DNA of 58,643 bases from Thalassococcus profundi (GTDB lineage: Bacteria > Pseudomonadota > Alphaproteobacteria > Rhodobacterales > Rhodobacteraceae), in the NCBI RefSeq assembly GCF_003344785.1, contig NZ_QPMK01000011.1:1-58643 (forward strand), in the 5' to 3' direction. Positions 44,716 through 54,259 of the stretch are shown here, piece by piece. Position 1 is the stretch's first letter; every line of letters begins with the position of its first letter. A program made the translations under genes and the position numbers. The notes under the pieces were generated by a model that was given only the letters and a program-made list of their open reading frames with translations, was not told the origin of the DNA and did not search any database.

Positions 44716-46206
44716 ATGACCACATACAAAACGCCCGGCGTTTACATCGTTGAAAAGAATGCATTTCCGAATTCGGTCGTCGAGGTGCCAACGGCTGTGC
44801 CGGCCTTTCTGGGCTACACGGAACGCGCCGATCGCGACGGCTCGGACCTCACCGGGGTGCCGACGCGGATCAGCAACATGGCAGAGTTCAAGGCTGTTTT
44901 CGGCGGTCCGCCCCCGCGCCTGATCTTGCGGACGGTGCGCGCGGACAAGACCGCCGTCTATGCGTACCAAGGCCAGACCTTCTACCTGTTCGACGCGATG
45001 CGGATCTTCTTCGACAACGGAGGCGGCCCCTGCTGGATCGTGTCTGTCGGCTCGTATGAAACCGAGAGGCCCGGCAAGGACCAGTTCTCCGACGCGATCT
45101 GGTCGGCGCTCGCCGCTGAAGCGGAGCCGACCATGGTTGTCGTGCCCGACGCGGTGGCGCTGGGAAAACCCGACTGCACGGCCATCTCCGAACGGATGAT
45201 GCGCGAATGCGCCGCGCTGCAATCGCGCGTTGCGATCCTCGATATCTGGAACGGCGACGACCCCGACATCGCCAAGGTCATCTCCGGACCTGACGGGTTC
45301 CGCAACACCGTGGAGCTCGGCGATCAGCCCAGCTTTGGCATGGCTTATTATCCGTGGCTCAACACGACACTCACCGTGGCGGAAGAGGTGGATTTCACCA
45401 ACCTGAGCGACGACAGCCGCAAGACCCTGAAAACCGAGATCGACGCGGAACAGACCCACCTGGCCGAAGCCGCGAACATGGCAGCGGCGGAGCAGGACAT
45501 CCTCGACATCGTCGCGCGGCTGACCAAACCGCCGTCCGAAGATCACCCTGCGTCAGAGACCCATCAGGCGCTGATGGCGATCAGCCCGCATTACGTCCAA
45601 GCGATGCGGGGCGTGCTCAGGGCGATCAACGTGCTGCCGCCCAGCGGCGCCATGGCGGGGGTCATCGCCCGCATCGACAACACTGTCGGCGTGTTCAAGG
45701 CGCCGGCCAACACCGGTATCGCGTCGGTCGCCTCGCCCTGCGTGCCGATGTCCTCGGAACAGCAGCAGGATCTGAACATGCCGCTCGACGGCAAGGCGGT
45801 GAATGCCATCCGCACCTTCGAAGGGCGCGGCGTGCTAGTCTGGGGGGCACGTACGCTCGACGGCAATTCACAGGATTTCCGCTACATCAACGTGCGCCGC
45901 ACCCTGATCATGCTGGAACAGTCGATCTTCTACGCCGTGCAAGCCTATGTCTTTTCTCCCAACGACGCAGGCACCTGGCAGACCGTGCAGACCATGATCG
46001 CGAATTTTCTCGACGGCCAGTGGAAACAGGGCGCGCTGGCCGGTGCCACACCGGCAGACGCCTATGACGTGAGCGTAGGTCTCGGTTCGACCATGACCGC
46101 CAGCGACATCCTCGACGGATACATGCGCGTCACGGTGCGGGTCGCGATCAGCCGCCCGGCGGAATTCATCGTCATCACCTTTCAGCAGAAGATGCAGACA
46201 TCCTGA
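44716..46206 (+). CDS. Contractile tail sheath protein (phage / extracellular injection system type)
   Basis: A 496-residue sheath protein. The canonical entry YKTPGVYIVEKNAFPNSVVE then VPTAVPAFLGYTE is complete. FYLFDAMRIFFDNGGGPCWI, VVVPDAV and SFGMAYYPWL follow as in sheaths of contractile injection systems, and the C-terminal region GVLVWGARTL with FRYINVRRTLIMLEQSI matches the conserved assembly domain. A helical insert (about 220-260) adds length. Such proteins polymerise round a tube and contract to drive it out. No tube, baseplate, spike, ATPase or terminator gene is seen in the window. ATG 44716 follows GAGAG by four bases. Confidence 0.9.
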   Translation: MTTYKTPGVYIVEKNAFPNSVVEVPTAVPAFLGYTERADRDGSDLTGVPTRISNMAEFKAVFGGPPPRLILRTVRADKTAVYAYQGQTFYLFDAMRIFFDNGGGPCWIVSVGSYETERPGKDQFSDAIWSALAAEAEPTMVVVPDAVALGKPDCTAISERMMRECAALQSRVAILDIWNGDDPDIAKVISGPDGFRNTVELGDQPSFGMAYYPWLNTTLTVAEEVDFTNLSDDSRKTLKTEIDAEQTHLAEAANMAAAEQDILDIVARLTKPPSEDHPASETHQALMAISPHYVQAMRGVLRAINVLPPSGAMAGVIARIDNTVGVFKAPANTGIASVASPCVPMSSEQQQDLNMPLDGKAVNAIRTFEGRGVLVWGARTLDGNSQDFRYINVRRTLIMLEQSIFYAVQAYVFSPNDAGTWQTVQTMIANFLDGQWKQGALAGATPADAYDVSVGLGSTMTASDILDGYMRVTVRVAISRPAEFIVITFQQKMQTS

Positions 46207-46833
46207 GATGTGTGGCCGAAGAATATGGGCCATGGAAGCGACGAAAGCCCTGTCGGGCCGCGTCCGAAGGTCTGCTTCAACGTCGCACCGCACGTCGGGA
46301 CGCTTGTGACCTGGGCCGATCTGCGCAACGGTATCGCACGCGAACCGGCGCAATCGCGCGTTTCGTGATCCGCCGCCGAAAAAGGGCCGTCGCGCCATGA
46401 TCGAGTCAAAGTTGACCTTGCGGCCCCGCGCCAGCGAACCGCCCGGACGCACCCGGACGCTTGGCGGGATCGGGCACGTCACGGCAAACTTGTCGGCCTT
46501 GGGGTGCCCTGCGCGTGTTCGACCAAGCTGCCATGCCTCCGGCTCAGATCCCCAGCGCAAGCCAAACCTTGTTCGAAAGCGGGTCGTCGAAGATCGGCCC
46601 CGCCCCGGCGCGTTACCTCTTCCTGCCGCGGCACGCGCGACCGCTCACTGTTGCAGGGCACATCGCGTGTTTCGCCGCGACAGCGCCGGGCGCGAACGCC
46701 ACGCCGTCCGCAGTCGAGAGCCCCTGCAAACCGCTGCCCAAAGAAGACCAGACCGGCGCGACAGGGTCGTCGTTCCCCGCACGCGCGCCGGAGCCGTGCA
46801 AAGGCCCGCCGCGCCAACCGGCGGAGCCGACCG
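46207..46833. other. 627-base stretch between sheath and partner, coding status unclear
   Basis: Between the two tail-like genes lie several overlapping plus-strand frames with high third-position GC but no recognisable domain. One reads MPPAQIPSASQTLFESGSS from about 46533 and continues as Pro/Ala-rich text past the start of the next gene; another ends exactly in the ATGA of that gene. It may hold a small or frameshifted gene, a regulatory leader, or the remains of a lost tube gene. I cannot choose. Confidence 0.5.
46225..46368 (+). CDS. Possible 47-residue protein after the sheath gene
   Basis: A short plus-strand frame from ATG 46225 to TGA 46368. The text (MGHGSDESPVGPRPKVCFNV, then APHVGTLVTWADLRNGIARE) looks protein-like, with high third-position GC. 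No ribosome site is clear and no family is recognised. It starts 19 bases past the sheath stop. Low confidence; it might be the remains of a longer gene. Confidence 0.25.
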   Translation: MGHGSDESPVGPRPKVCFNVAPHVGTLVTWADLRNGIAREPAQSRVS

Positions 46834-47841
46834 ATGACCCGCAGCGTGCACTACAAACCCTTTCTGAGCCTCGCGCTGCGCCACGGCTACTACACCGGCG
46901 GGACCGCCCGCAGCCTCACCCTGGCCCCGACCGCGATCACGGCCAACGTGTTGTCGGGCCATCTGTGCCGCCTGCGCGCCACCCCCGGATTGGCCGAGAT
47001 CTGGTACGCCGAAGAGACCGGCATCGCCCCGGCGCTGGACTTGCCCGATGGCACGATCCTCGGCTTCACCCTGCCCAGCAGCGATCCGGACTTCTTCGTC
47101 GTGACGGAGCCCGTCTGGCCGGGCGAGTTGTCACCGGATGATTGCCTCTACCTCTCGAACAAGGGGCGCACCGCGGACGACCCGGTGTCCCTGCCCGCAA
47201 CGGGCGCAACGGTCTTGCCGGCGCGGCCGCGCGGCTTTCCGCGGCCCGAGGACGCTTCGGGCCGGCTGAGCCTTGTGCGCTGGTTCGACGACACCGCGGT
47301 CTGGCAGGAACCGCAAGGGCTGCCGCCCGCAGCCCCGATCAACCTGTCGGATGTGACGGCGGACGGGCGGTATCTGCTGATGGCGGACGACGCGGTGGTT
47401 CTGGACTTTTACCTGACCGCCCTCCCCGCCGCGCAAGTGCCCATTGCGCTGGAACTGGGATGGGCCCCGCCGCGCCACGCAGCGGATCTGCCACGGCGGG
47501 CCGAGATCGGGGTCGACGCACGACGCGGAACCTGGGTCTACCACGTCGCATCGTCGGACCCGTTGGAGGAGACGAAACCCCTCCGTATCGTCGACGCTGA
47601 AGGCAACAGCCCATTCGGCGAGGGTGTGGTCGAGAAAATCGGCGGATCGCCGGCTGTTACATTCCGCTCTCTGGCACCGCTGGATATTCGGGAAAGCTAC
47701 TCCGCCGAAGACCGGCTGATGCTGGAAATACACGAAGCCGGCACGCAGGCGCCCAAGACGATCCCGCTGCCGCTTGCCGGGCCGGGGAACATCGCCAAGC
47801 GACAGGACCGGTTTGATTTCGAAATGTACGTCACGCTCTGA
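46834..47841 (+). CDS. Unrecognised protein paired with the tail sheath
   Basis: A 335-residue protein I do not recognise. It begins [20 protein letters not shown], then a strand with [17 protein letters not shown] and a series of short strands ([33 protein letters not shown]), suggesting a mostly beta, multi-domain fold with no signal peptide or membrane segment. The C-terminus ([10 protein letters not shown]) is strand-like. It follows the sheath gene on the same strand, with GGAG nine bases before ATG 46834. Its place suggests a structural or targeting role with the sheath; this is inferred. Confidence 0.65.
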   Translation: MTRSVHYKPFLSLALRHGYYTGGTARSLTLAPTAITANVLSGHLCRLRATPGLAEIWYAEETGIAPALDLPDGTILGFTLPSSDPDFFVVTEPVWPGELSPDDCLYLSNKGRTADDPVSLPATGATVLPARPRGFPRPEDASGRLSLVRWFDDTAVWQEPQGLPPAAPINLSDVTADGRYLLMADDAVVLDFYLTALPAAQVPIALELGWAPPRHAADLPRRAEIGVDARRGTWVYHVASSDPLEETKPLRIVDAEGNSPFGEGVVEKIGGSPAVTFRSLAPLDIRESYSAEDRLMLEIHEAGTQAPKTIPLPLAGPGNIAKRQDRFDFEMYVTL

Positions 47842-47978
47842 AAGCTGTCAGAACGCCGGTCTCATGGACACCGGATCAGATAGGTCGATATTCCCGAATC
47901 GTGCCTTGGCGCCGGAAAATCGCAGGGCGTGTGCCCCTGTCGGTCGCGCCGGTTCCCGCACGCGGGGACCGTTCCGCC

Positions 47979-48221
47979 TCAGCCCTTGGCTTCGAGCGCG
48001 TCGAGCCGCGCCTTGAGCGCTTCGTTCTCTTCGCGGGCCTTCTGGGCCATCGCCCGCACCGCGTCGAATTCCTCGCGCGTCACGAAATCGCGGTCTGCCA
48101 GCCAGCGGTCGATCATGGATTTCATCGCCGTCTCGGCTTCATCCTTGGCGCCCTGAGCCACGCCCATCGCGTTGGTCATCAGCTGGGACAGGTCATCGAA
48201 CACCTTGTTGCGCGTCTGCAT
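47979..48221 (-). CDS. ubiK: UbiK-like accessory factor (BMFP family)
   Basis: An 80-residue coiled-coil protein: [20 protein letters not shown], then a helix [20 protein letters not shown] and a heptad tail [16 protein letters not shown]. This is the BMFP/UbiK (DUF526) layout; UbiK assists ubiquinone biosynthesis under air and can bind membranes. The start ATG 48221 has GGAG six bases upstream and is preferred to ATG 48233. It is divergent from lgt across less than 100 bases. Confidence 0.85.
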   Translation of the reverse strand: MQTRNKVFDDLSQLMTNAMGVAQGAKDEAETAMKSMIDRWLADRDFVTREEFDAVRAMAQKAREENEALKARLDALEAKG

Positions 48222-48314
48222 GTCATTCTCCATCTTCGGTTGCCCTCTATATGGAGGCGCAGGGGCAAAGTCTCAAGGTTGACTTCTTTCGCGCGGCATA
48301 GTCTCAGATCGCGC

Positions 48315-49202
48315 ATGTATGCCGCGATCCCTTTCCCGCCCCTGTCACCCGAGCTTGTGTCCTTCACGGTTTTCGGGATCGAAATCGCGCTGCGCTGGTA
48401 CGCGCTGGCCTATATCGCCGGCATCCTGATCGGCTGGCAGCTGGCGGTGGCGACGGTCAAACGCCCGACGCTGTGGCCGCGCGACACGCCGCCGATGACG
48501 CCCGCGCAGGTCGAGGAGTTGCTGACCTGGGTCATCCTTGGCGTGATCCTCGGCGGCCGGCTGGGTTTCGTGCTGTTCTACCAGCCGGGCTACTATTTCG
48601 CCAATCCGGCCGAGATCCTGATGATCTGGCAGGGCGGCATGTCGTTCCACGGCGGGCTCATCGGCGTGGTGCTCGCGGCGCTGATCTTCGGCCTGCGCCA
48701 GGGCCTGCCGGTGGCGTCGATGGCTGACATGATGGCGCTGGCGACACCGCCAGGGCTGCTCTTGGGCCGCATCTCGAACTTCATCAACGCAGAGCTTTGG
48801 GGCCGCCCCACCGAGCTGCCCTGGGGCGTGATCTTTCCGGGGGCGGCGGCGCAGGACTGCGGCGCCGCGGTGACCGGCCTGTGCGCGCGCCATCCCTCGC
48901 AGCTTTACGAGGCGCTGCTCGAAGGGCTGATCCTCGGCGCGCTGCTGCTTTGGCTGGCGTTCCGCCGTGGTGCGCTGAAACGTCCCGGACTGATCGCCGG
49001 GCTGTTCTTCGCGGGTTACGGGCTTGCCCGGTTCCTGGTGGAATTCGTCCGCCAGCCGGATGCGCAGTTCATCTCCGAAGGCAATCCGCTGGGACTTGCC
49101 TGGCATGTGGGCGGCTGGGGCCTGACCATGGGTCAGATCCTGTCGCTGCCGATGCTGCTGGGCGGGCTCGCGGTCGTCCTCTGGACGCGCCGCCGCACAT
49201 GA
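48315..49202 (+). CDS. lgt: Prolipoprotein diacylglyceryl transferase
   Basis: A 295-residue inner membrane enzyme with seven hydrophobic segments. It transfers diacylglycerol from phosphatidylglycerol to the lipobox Cys of prolipoproteins, the first step of lipoprotein maturation. The signature is clear: [11 protein letters not shown], then [18 protein letters not shown] (containing the essential Arg and Asn), and [12 protein letters not shown]. It shares ATGA with the next gene, whose start lies inside the lgt stop, and heads a coupled three-gene operon with a methyltransferase and pgeF. Confidence 0.96.
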   Translation: MYAAIPFPPLSPELVSFTVFGIEIALRWYALAYIAGILIGWQLAVATVKRPTLWPRDTPPMTPAQVEELLTWVILGVILGGRLGFVLFYQPGYYFANPAEILMIWQGGMSFHGGLIGVVLAALIFGLRQGLPVASMADMMALATPPGLLLGRISNFINAELWGRPTELPWGVIFPGAAAQDCGAAVTGLCARHPSQLYEALLEGLILGALLLWLAFRRGALKRPGLIAGLFFAGYGLARFLVEFVRQPDAQFISEGNPLGLAWHVGGWGLTMGQILSLPMLLGGLAVVLWTRRRT

Positions 49203-50263
49203 CCGCGCTGCGCGATATCATCGCCGCACAGATCGCCCGGACCGGCCCGCTCACCATCGCGGACTACATGACGCTTTGCCTGCTGCACCCAGAGCATGGT
49301 TATTACACCACCGGCAATCCGCTGGGCGCCGCAGGGGATTTCGTCACCGCGCCGGAAATCAGCCAGATGTTCGGCGAATTGCTTGGCCTCGGCCTCGCGC
49401 AAAGCTGGCTGGACCAGGGCGCGCCGACGGCCTTCGTGCTGGCCGAACTTGGCCCGGGCCGGGGCACGCTCATGGCCGACATCCTGCGCGCCACGGCAAA
49501 GGTGCCCGGGTTTCACGCCGCGGCACGGCTGCACCTCGTCGAAGTGGCGCCGAAACTGCGCGCCGAACAGGCCAGGGCGCTCGCCGCGCGTTCCCCGGCC
49601 TGGCACGACAGCGCCGACGCCCTGCCGGACGATTTGCCGCTGTTCCTCGTTGCGAATGAATTCTTCGATGCCCTGCCGATCCGCCAGTTCCTGAAGGACG
49701 ACACCGGCTGGCGCGAGCGGATGGTCGGGCTGGCAGAGGGTCAACTGGCCTTCGGCCTGACTCAGCCCAGCCGCATCGCCACGCTGGAGCCGCGATGGAA
49801 CGGCACCGCACAGGGCGACCTGGTCGAGACCTGCGGCGCCGGGGCCGCCATCGCCACCGCCATCGGCACCCGCATCGCGCGGAACGGCGGTTCGGCGCTG
49901 ATTGTCGACTACGGGCACTGGGCCAGTACCGGCGATACCTTCCAGGCGGTGCGGGCCCATGACAAGACCGACCCGCTGGCTTCGCCGGGCGCTGCCGACC
50001 TCACCGCGCATGTGGATTTTGCAGCGCTGGCCGGGGCGGTCCCCTGTGCTCACAGCCCCATGACCGCGCAGGGCGTATTCCTTGAACGGCTGGGAATCGC
50101 GCAGCGGGCGCAGGCGCTGGCAGCCGGCCTCGACGGCGAGCGGTTGAGCGCCCATGTAGCGGCACATCGCCGGTTGACCCACCCCGAAGAAATGGGGACG
50201 CTGTTCCAGATTCTCGGATTTTTCCCTCAGGGTGCGGCACCGCCGCCCGGACTGGACCCATGA
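49199..50263 (+). CDS. MidA/NDUFAF7-like SAM-dependent methyltransferase
   Basis: A 354-residue class I methyltransferase of the DUF185 family. The N-terminal part reads [20 protein letters not shown], then [20 protein letters not shown], a family signature, and the SAM-binding loop is [16 protein letters not shown] (about 81-96). [13 protein letters not shown] matches the next family motif. Mitochondrial relatives methylate an Arg of a complex I subunit; in bacteria the target is not settled. It overlaps lgt upstream and pgeF downstream by 4 bases each, which points to translational coupling. Confidence 0.93.
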   Translation: MTALRDIIAAQIARTGPLTIADYMTLCLLHPEHGYYTTGNPLGAAGDFVTAPEISQMFGELLGLGLAQSWLDQGAPTAFVLAELGPGRGTLMADILRATAKVPGFHAAARLHLVEVAPKLRAEQARALAARSPAWHDSADALPDDLPLFLVANEFFDALPIRQFLKDDTGWRERMVGLAEGQLAFGLTQPSRIATLEPRWNGTAQGDLVETCGAGAAIATAIGTRIARNGGSALIVDYGHWASTGDTFQAVRAHDKTDPLASPGAADLTAHVDFAALAGAVPCAHSPMTAQGVFLERLGIAQRAQALAAGLDGERLSAHVAAHRRLTHPEEMGTLFQILGFFPQGAAPPPGLDP

Positions 50264-51018
50264 CGCTCGAAATCATCACATCCGACGCACTCGCACCGAT
50301 GCGGCACGGGTTCTTCACCCGCAGGGGTGGCGCGTCCTCGGGAGTCTTCGCTGGGCTGAACTGCGGCACCGGCAGTTCCGACCAGCGCGAAATCGTGCAG
50401 ATCAACCGCGCCCGCGTCGCCGCGGCGATGGATGTCCCCGAAGAGGCGCTGGTCACGGTCCACCAGGTGCATTCGGCGGATGTCGTCACGGTGTCGGCGC
50501 CGCTCAACGGCAGCCGACCCAAGGCCGACGCACTGGTCACCGCGACCCCCGGCATCGCGTTGGCGGTGCTGACGGCCGATTGCCAGCCGGTGCTCTTTGC
50601 CGATCCGCAGGCGGGCGTCGTGGGTGCAGCGCATGCGGGCTGGCGCGGCGCGCTCGACGGCGTTCTGGACGCCACCGTGGCGGCGATGACCAACCTCGGC
50701 GCGCAGCCCGAAAACATCCGCGCGGTGATCGGCCCGTCGATCAGCCAGCGCGCCTACGAGGTCGGGCCGGAGTTCTTCGAGAGCTTTCTTGACGAGGACC
50801 CGCAGAACGGCCGGTTCTTCGCCGGTGGCGAAAACGACCGGATGCATTTCGACCTGCCGGGGTTCGGCCTCTACCGCCTGCGCCAAGCCGGGGTCGGCCT
50901 GGCGGAATGGACGCGGCACTGCACCTATTTCGATCCCGAAAGGTTCTATTCCTACCGCCGCGCTACCCACCAAAAAGAAGCGGACTATGGCCGTCTGATG
51001 TCGGTCATCCGCCTGTAA
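50260..51018 (+). CDS. pgeF: Peptidoglycan editing factor PgeF (multicopper-oxidase-like, DUF152)
   Basis: A 252-residue protein. HGFFTRRGGASSGVFAGLNC is the family entry. VHQVHSADVV, LTADCQPVLFAD and AAHAGWRGAL carry the His and Cys ligands of the metal site. In E. coli the protein removes wrong L-Ser from peptidoglycan precursors, and relatives act as purine nucleoside phosphorylases or laccase-like enzymes, so the substrate is open. It overlaps the methyltransferase gene by ATGA and ends 10 bases before a convergent phosphatase gene. Confidence 0.92.
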   Translation: MTLEIITSDALAPMRHGFFTRRGGASSGVFAGLNCGTGSSDQREIVQINRARVAAAMDVPEEALVTVHQVHSADVVTVSAPLNGSRPKADALVTATPGIALAVLTADCQPVLFADPQAGVVGAAHAGWRGALDGVLDATVAAMTNLGAQPENIRAVIGPSISQRAYEVGPEFFESFLDEDPQNGRFFAGGENDRMHFDLPGFGLYRLRQAGVGLAEWTRHCTYFDPERFYSYRRATHQKEADYGRLMSVIRL

Positions 51019-51027
51019 GGCCGCCGT

Positions 51028-51540
51028 TCAGTGCGCGTGGCGCAGGAAGACCGCCGCCCCGCGCCGCGCCGCCATGGCCCAGTCCATCTGGCCGTCGGTT
51101 TCCACCGCACAGGGCCGCACCCCGCGCAGCCGCGCCAGAGCCTCGTCCGGTGCCTCTCCGGCCTCGATCATCAGCCGCAACGCCACCATGCCGGACCGCC
51201 CGCAGCCGCCCCGGCAATGCACCAGCACCCGGCCGCCGCCCATGAGCGCCCGCACCGCCGAGTCGCGAACCGCGGGCCAGCGCTCTTCGAAATCCGCGTC
51301 GGGCGCGCCGAAATCCTCCAGCGGCAGATGCACCCAGCGCGTGCCCTTGTCGTGCAGATGCGCGCCGAGGTCCTGCGCCCCCACCGCCACCATCTCGGCC
51401 AGGGTGGTCAGCGACAGCACCATCGCGGGCGCCCAGCCGTGAATATGCTCGAGGTCCCCGGCATAGTCGCCGTCCGATCCGGGCAGCGGCGCGATGGCGA
51501 GGATACCGCCGCCGACAGGGACTGCGTGGATCACCGTCAT
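51028..51540 (-). CDS. Dual-specificity/tyrosine phosphatase-like protein
   Basis: A 170-residue phosphatase. The P-loop is HCRGGCGRSG at 108-117 (Cys109 nucleophile, Arg115), and a WVHLPLEDFGAPD at about 69-81 has an Asp where the general acid lies in cysteine phosphatases. It would dephosphorylate a protein Tyr/Ser/Thr or a small phosphate; the substrate is unknown. The 3' end meets pgeF with 10 bases between. Upstream, only 4 bases separate its start from the stop of a zinc peptidase gene on the same strand, so the two form an operon. Confidence 0.9.
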   Translation of the reverse strand: MTVIHAVPVGGGILAIAPLPGSDGDYAGDLEHIHGWAPAMVLSLTTLAEMVAVGAQDLGAHLHDKGTRWVHLPLEDFGAPDADFEERWPAVRDSAVRALMGGGRVLVHCRGGCGRSGMVALRLMIEAGEAPDEALARLRGVRPCAVETDGQMDWAMAARRGAAVFLRHAH

Positions 51541-51544
51541 CGGC

Positions 51545-52378
51545 TCAGAGCCTTTCCGCCCCGAAGGTATCGCAGGCCGCGACCTCGCCCTGTTTGTAGC
51601 CGCGCGCGAACCAGCGCGAGCGCTGTTCCGACGTGCCGTGGGTGAAGGTATGCGGCTGCGGCACCCGGCCCGCGCGCTTCTGCAGGTAGTCGTCGCCGAT
51701 CCGCCGCGCGGCGTTCAGCGCCTCGTCCAGATCGCCCGGCTCCAGCAGCCCGTCCACCGACCGCGCCCAGACGCCCGACAGGCAATCGGCCTGCAATTCC
51801 AGCCGCACGGTCAGGGCGTTGGCCTCGGTCTGGCTGGCGCGCTGGCGCAGGGTGTTGACCTCGCCCAGGATACCCAGCTCGTTCTGCACGTGATGCGCGA
51901 CCTCGTGCGCGATGACGTATGCCGCCGCGAAATCGCCCTTGGCGCCCAGCTGCTGGCTGAGCGTGGCGAAGAAATCGGTGTCGAGATAGGCCTTGGCATC
52001 CGCCGGGCAGTAGAACGGCCCGGTGGCGCCGCTGGCCCCGCCGCAAGGCGATTGCGTAACACCGGAATAAAGCACCATGGTCGGGGCCGAGTATTCGGCG
52101 CCCAACTGCTCCGCAAAGATGCGGTCCCAGACCCCTTCGGTCGTGCCCAGCACCCGCGCGCTGAAATCCGCCGCCTGCTGTTCGGCCTCGCTCAGATCGC
52201 GGGGAGCGGCGCTTTGCTGCGGCACCTGCTGCAGCAGCGGGGTCACGTCGATACCCGCAAAATAGCCGATCGCCAGCACGAGGATCAGGCCGACGCCGCC
52301 GATCCCGGCCTTGCCGCCCCCGCCGCTGCGCCGCCGGTCCTCGATGTTTCTGCTGCGCCGAACGCCTCTCAACCGCAT
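51545..52378 (-). CDS. Neutral zinc metallopeptidase (YpfJ / KPN_02809 family)
   Basis: A 277-residue membrane-anchored peptidase. The Arg-rich N-terminus is followed by one membrane segment (about 28-42, VGLILVLAIGYFAGI), then a periplasmic domain. The zinc site HEVAH is at 158-162, with a later ELQADCLSGVWA that supplies the third ligand Glu. FYCPADAKAYLDTDFF is the family's conserved stretch. The role is unknown; these proteins are thought to act at the envelope. ATG 52378 is used since the Arg-rich start is the family pattern. It is followed after 4 bases by the phosphatase gene. Confidence 0.9.
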   Translation of the reverse strand: MRLRGVRRSRNIEDRRRSGGGGKAGIGGVGLILVLAIGYFAGIDVTPLLQQVPQQSAAPRDLSEAEQQAADFSARVLGTTEGVWDRIFAEQLGAEYSAPTMVLYSGVTQSPCGGASGATGPFYCPADAKAYLDTDFFATLSQQLGAKGDFAAAYVIAHEVAHHVQNELGILGEVNTLRQRASQTEANALTVRLELQADCLSGVWARSVDGLLEPGDLDEALNAARRIGDDYLQKRAGRVPQPHTFTHGTSEQRSRWFARGYKQGEVAACDTFGAERL

Positions 52379-52470
52379 GCGATCCCTCCCCGGATCCGTT
52401 CCGCGGCGATGATACACGACGCACCCGCGGGGTTAAGCGAAAACTCCCTACCCCGCGAGACTTGCGCGGT

Positions 52471-54027
52471 TCAGGCGACCCTCTCGGGATGCGCCTCGGC
52501 CCAGTCTTCCATCAGCGCGCGCAACCCGTCGTCGGCGGTGGTGCGCATCGACCGGCGCGGCAGCAGCGCCCCGGCCGCGAGCGCCATGTCGAGACAGGCT
52601 TCGTAATCGCACGACGTCTCCGCGCGGGCCGGATTGTTGGCGGCCCCGTGCAGGATGGTATCGACCAGCCCGCCGCCGTAGCCGTTCACATGCGCAACGT
52701 CCGGGCCAAGGTCGAGAAAAAGCCGCAGCGCCTCCGGCAGCCCGGCCCAGCCCGCCATCTGCACCGGCGTCAACCCCTGCGCATCCGGCTGGTCGAAGGG
52801 CAGACCGAGCGCCAGCAGGTGGCGGACATGATCCAGACGGTCCGGCATCGGCACGATCTCGTGCAGGATATCGCGGTAGGCCTCGGGAATATGTGCCGGA
52901 TCGAGCGCGGAACCGGCGCTGTCCCGCCCCTCCGCAGCGGCCGCCAGAAGCGCCTCCTGCGGGGTCAACGCGACCGCCGCGACGCGCGCCTCGAGCCTCC
53001 GCGCCAGCGCCGCATGGCCGTGCACCCGCGCAAAGCCGTAGACCGACGCTCCGCGATACCGCCGCCCCGGATCGGCACCGTGTTTCAGCAACAGATCCAC
53101 CATCTCCGGGCTGCAGCGCCGGCGCGCCGCCTGGTGCAGCGGCGGGACCACCCAGGGCTGCTCGCCGCCGACCTCGCCCGCGTTGAAGTCGTCGGCACGG
53201 GCGCCGTGCGCCAGCAACATCTCCACCGCCGCGACATCGTCGAAATCCATGGCCCGCAGCAGCGCGTTTGTGCCGTGAGGCGTCGCCCCGGCCTCCAGCA
53301 ACATCCGCAGCCCCTCGTGATGACCGAGCTCGGTCGCGTGATAGAGCGACTCGCCGTCGTCGGGCGACGCGCCCTTGTCCAGGAGCCAGCGCCCCAACGC
53401 CATGTTGTCAGCATGGCCGATGGCCCCGTAAAGCGCCGACAGCCGGTGCGGATCGCCGGGATCGGGGGCGAAGCCGTCGTTCACATCGGCACCCGCGGCG
53501 ACCAGCGCCTCGGCCACGGCGAGCATCTCGGTCTCGAGGTCCGGCCGCGCCTTGATCCAGCGCGAGAACGCCAGGTGCAGGATCGGACGCTTGGTGCCCG
53601 CCACGTCCGTGGCCAGCTTCGGCTCCCGAGCGAGGGCCGCGCGCACCGCGTCGATGTCGTAAAGCGCGACCTGCAAACCGAAAAAGCCCTGCGGCAGATC
53701 AGGCATTCGCACAAGCAGCGCCTCCGCCACGGCGGCCTGCCCGAGCTGGAGAGCAAGCCCCAGCCTTTGCGCCGCCGCCGCACGGTCGAGGCCGTGCAGC
53801 TCTGCCGAAAGCTTCAGTTTCGGCCAGCTGGCAAAGCCGTGCTCGCGGGCGACGACGTGCAGGGCGTCGGCATGTCTGAGCCTTTGCGGATCGGCCTTCG
53901 GCAGCACCGTGCGCAGACGGTAGAGCGCGCCGGGCTCGCCGGCGCGGCTCGCGCGGCGCAATGTCTTGGCCTCTCGGCGCAGCCTGTCGGGGGTAAGATC
54001 GGGTTCGGGGGCCGTGATACGGGCCAT
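52471..54027 (-). CDS. Ankyrin repeat protein
   Basis: A 518-residue protein without signal peptide. The N-terminal 60 residues are helical (DRLRREAKTLRRASRAGEP), followed by a FASWPKLKL segment found in many bacterial ankyrin proteins. From about 110 to 440 there are ankyrin-like repeats: VAEALVAAGADVNDG, GRWLLDKGASPDDGESLYHA, LRMLLEAGATPHGTNALLRA, VEMLLAHGARADD, VDLLLKHGADPG and LTPVQMAGWAGLPEALRLFL. Such domains mediate protein contacts. The target is unknown and no operon partner is seen. Confidence 0.88.
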   Translation of the reverse strand: MARITAPEPDLTPDRLRREAKTLRRASRAGEPGALYRLRTVLPKADPQRLRHADALHVVAREHGFASWPKLKLSAELHGLDRAAAAQRLGLALQLGQAAVAEALLVRMPDLPQGFFGLQVALYDIDAVRAALAREPKLATDVAGTKRPILHLAFSRWIKARPDLETEMLAVAEALVAAGADVNDGFAPDPGDPHRLSALYGAIGHADNMALGRWLLDKGASPDDGESLYHATELGHHEGLRMLLEAGATPHGTNALLRAMDFDDVAAVEMLLAHGARADDFNAGEVGGEQPWVVPPLHQAARRRCSPEMVDLLLKHGADPGRRYRGASVYGFARVHGHAALARRLEARVAAVALTPQEALLAAAAEGRDSAGSALDPAHIPEAYRDILHEIVPMPDRLDHVRHLLALGLPFDQPDAQGLTPVQMAGWAGLPEALRLFLDLGPDVAHVNGYGGGLVDTILHGAANNPARAETSCDYEACLDMALAAGALLPRRSMRTTADDGLRALMEDWAEAHPERVA

Positions 54028-54259
54028 GGCAGGTTCCTCCTGGTGCCGCCCCGGGATCCGCCGTCAGGTGGGGCGCAGAAAAAACCGCATGTGATCGGTT
54101 CTCGTAAGCAGGTGCGCGACGCTTTCCGCGGATCGGGCGGCCCCCTGCAGGGCCGGTCCCAAGCCTAGCATCGGCGGCTCATCGGCGCAATCGCGGGATG
54201 GCGGGCGGGGCGACGCGCGCCCCGGCGCGCGAGCGGCCGCATGCCGTCCCGCGCCGACC

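Noticed and set aside
46461-47141. Plus-strand frame running from the gap after the sheath into the partner gene
   Set aside because: Its second half is clearly an off-frame reading of the partner gene; only the first part might be real, so it is not called as a gene.
54064-54171. Possible 35-residue minus-strand gene between the ankyrin and stress protein genes
   Set aside because: No convincing ribosome site or family; a short open frame of this kind is expected by chance at this GC content.
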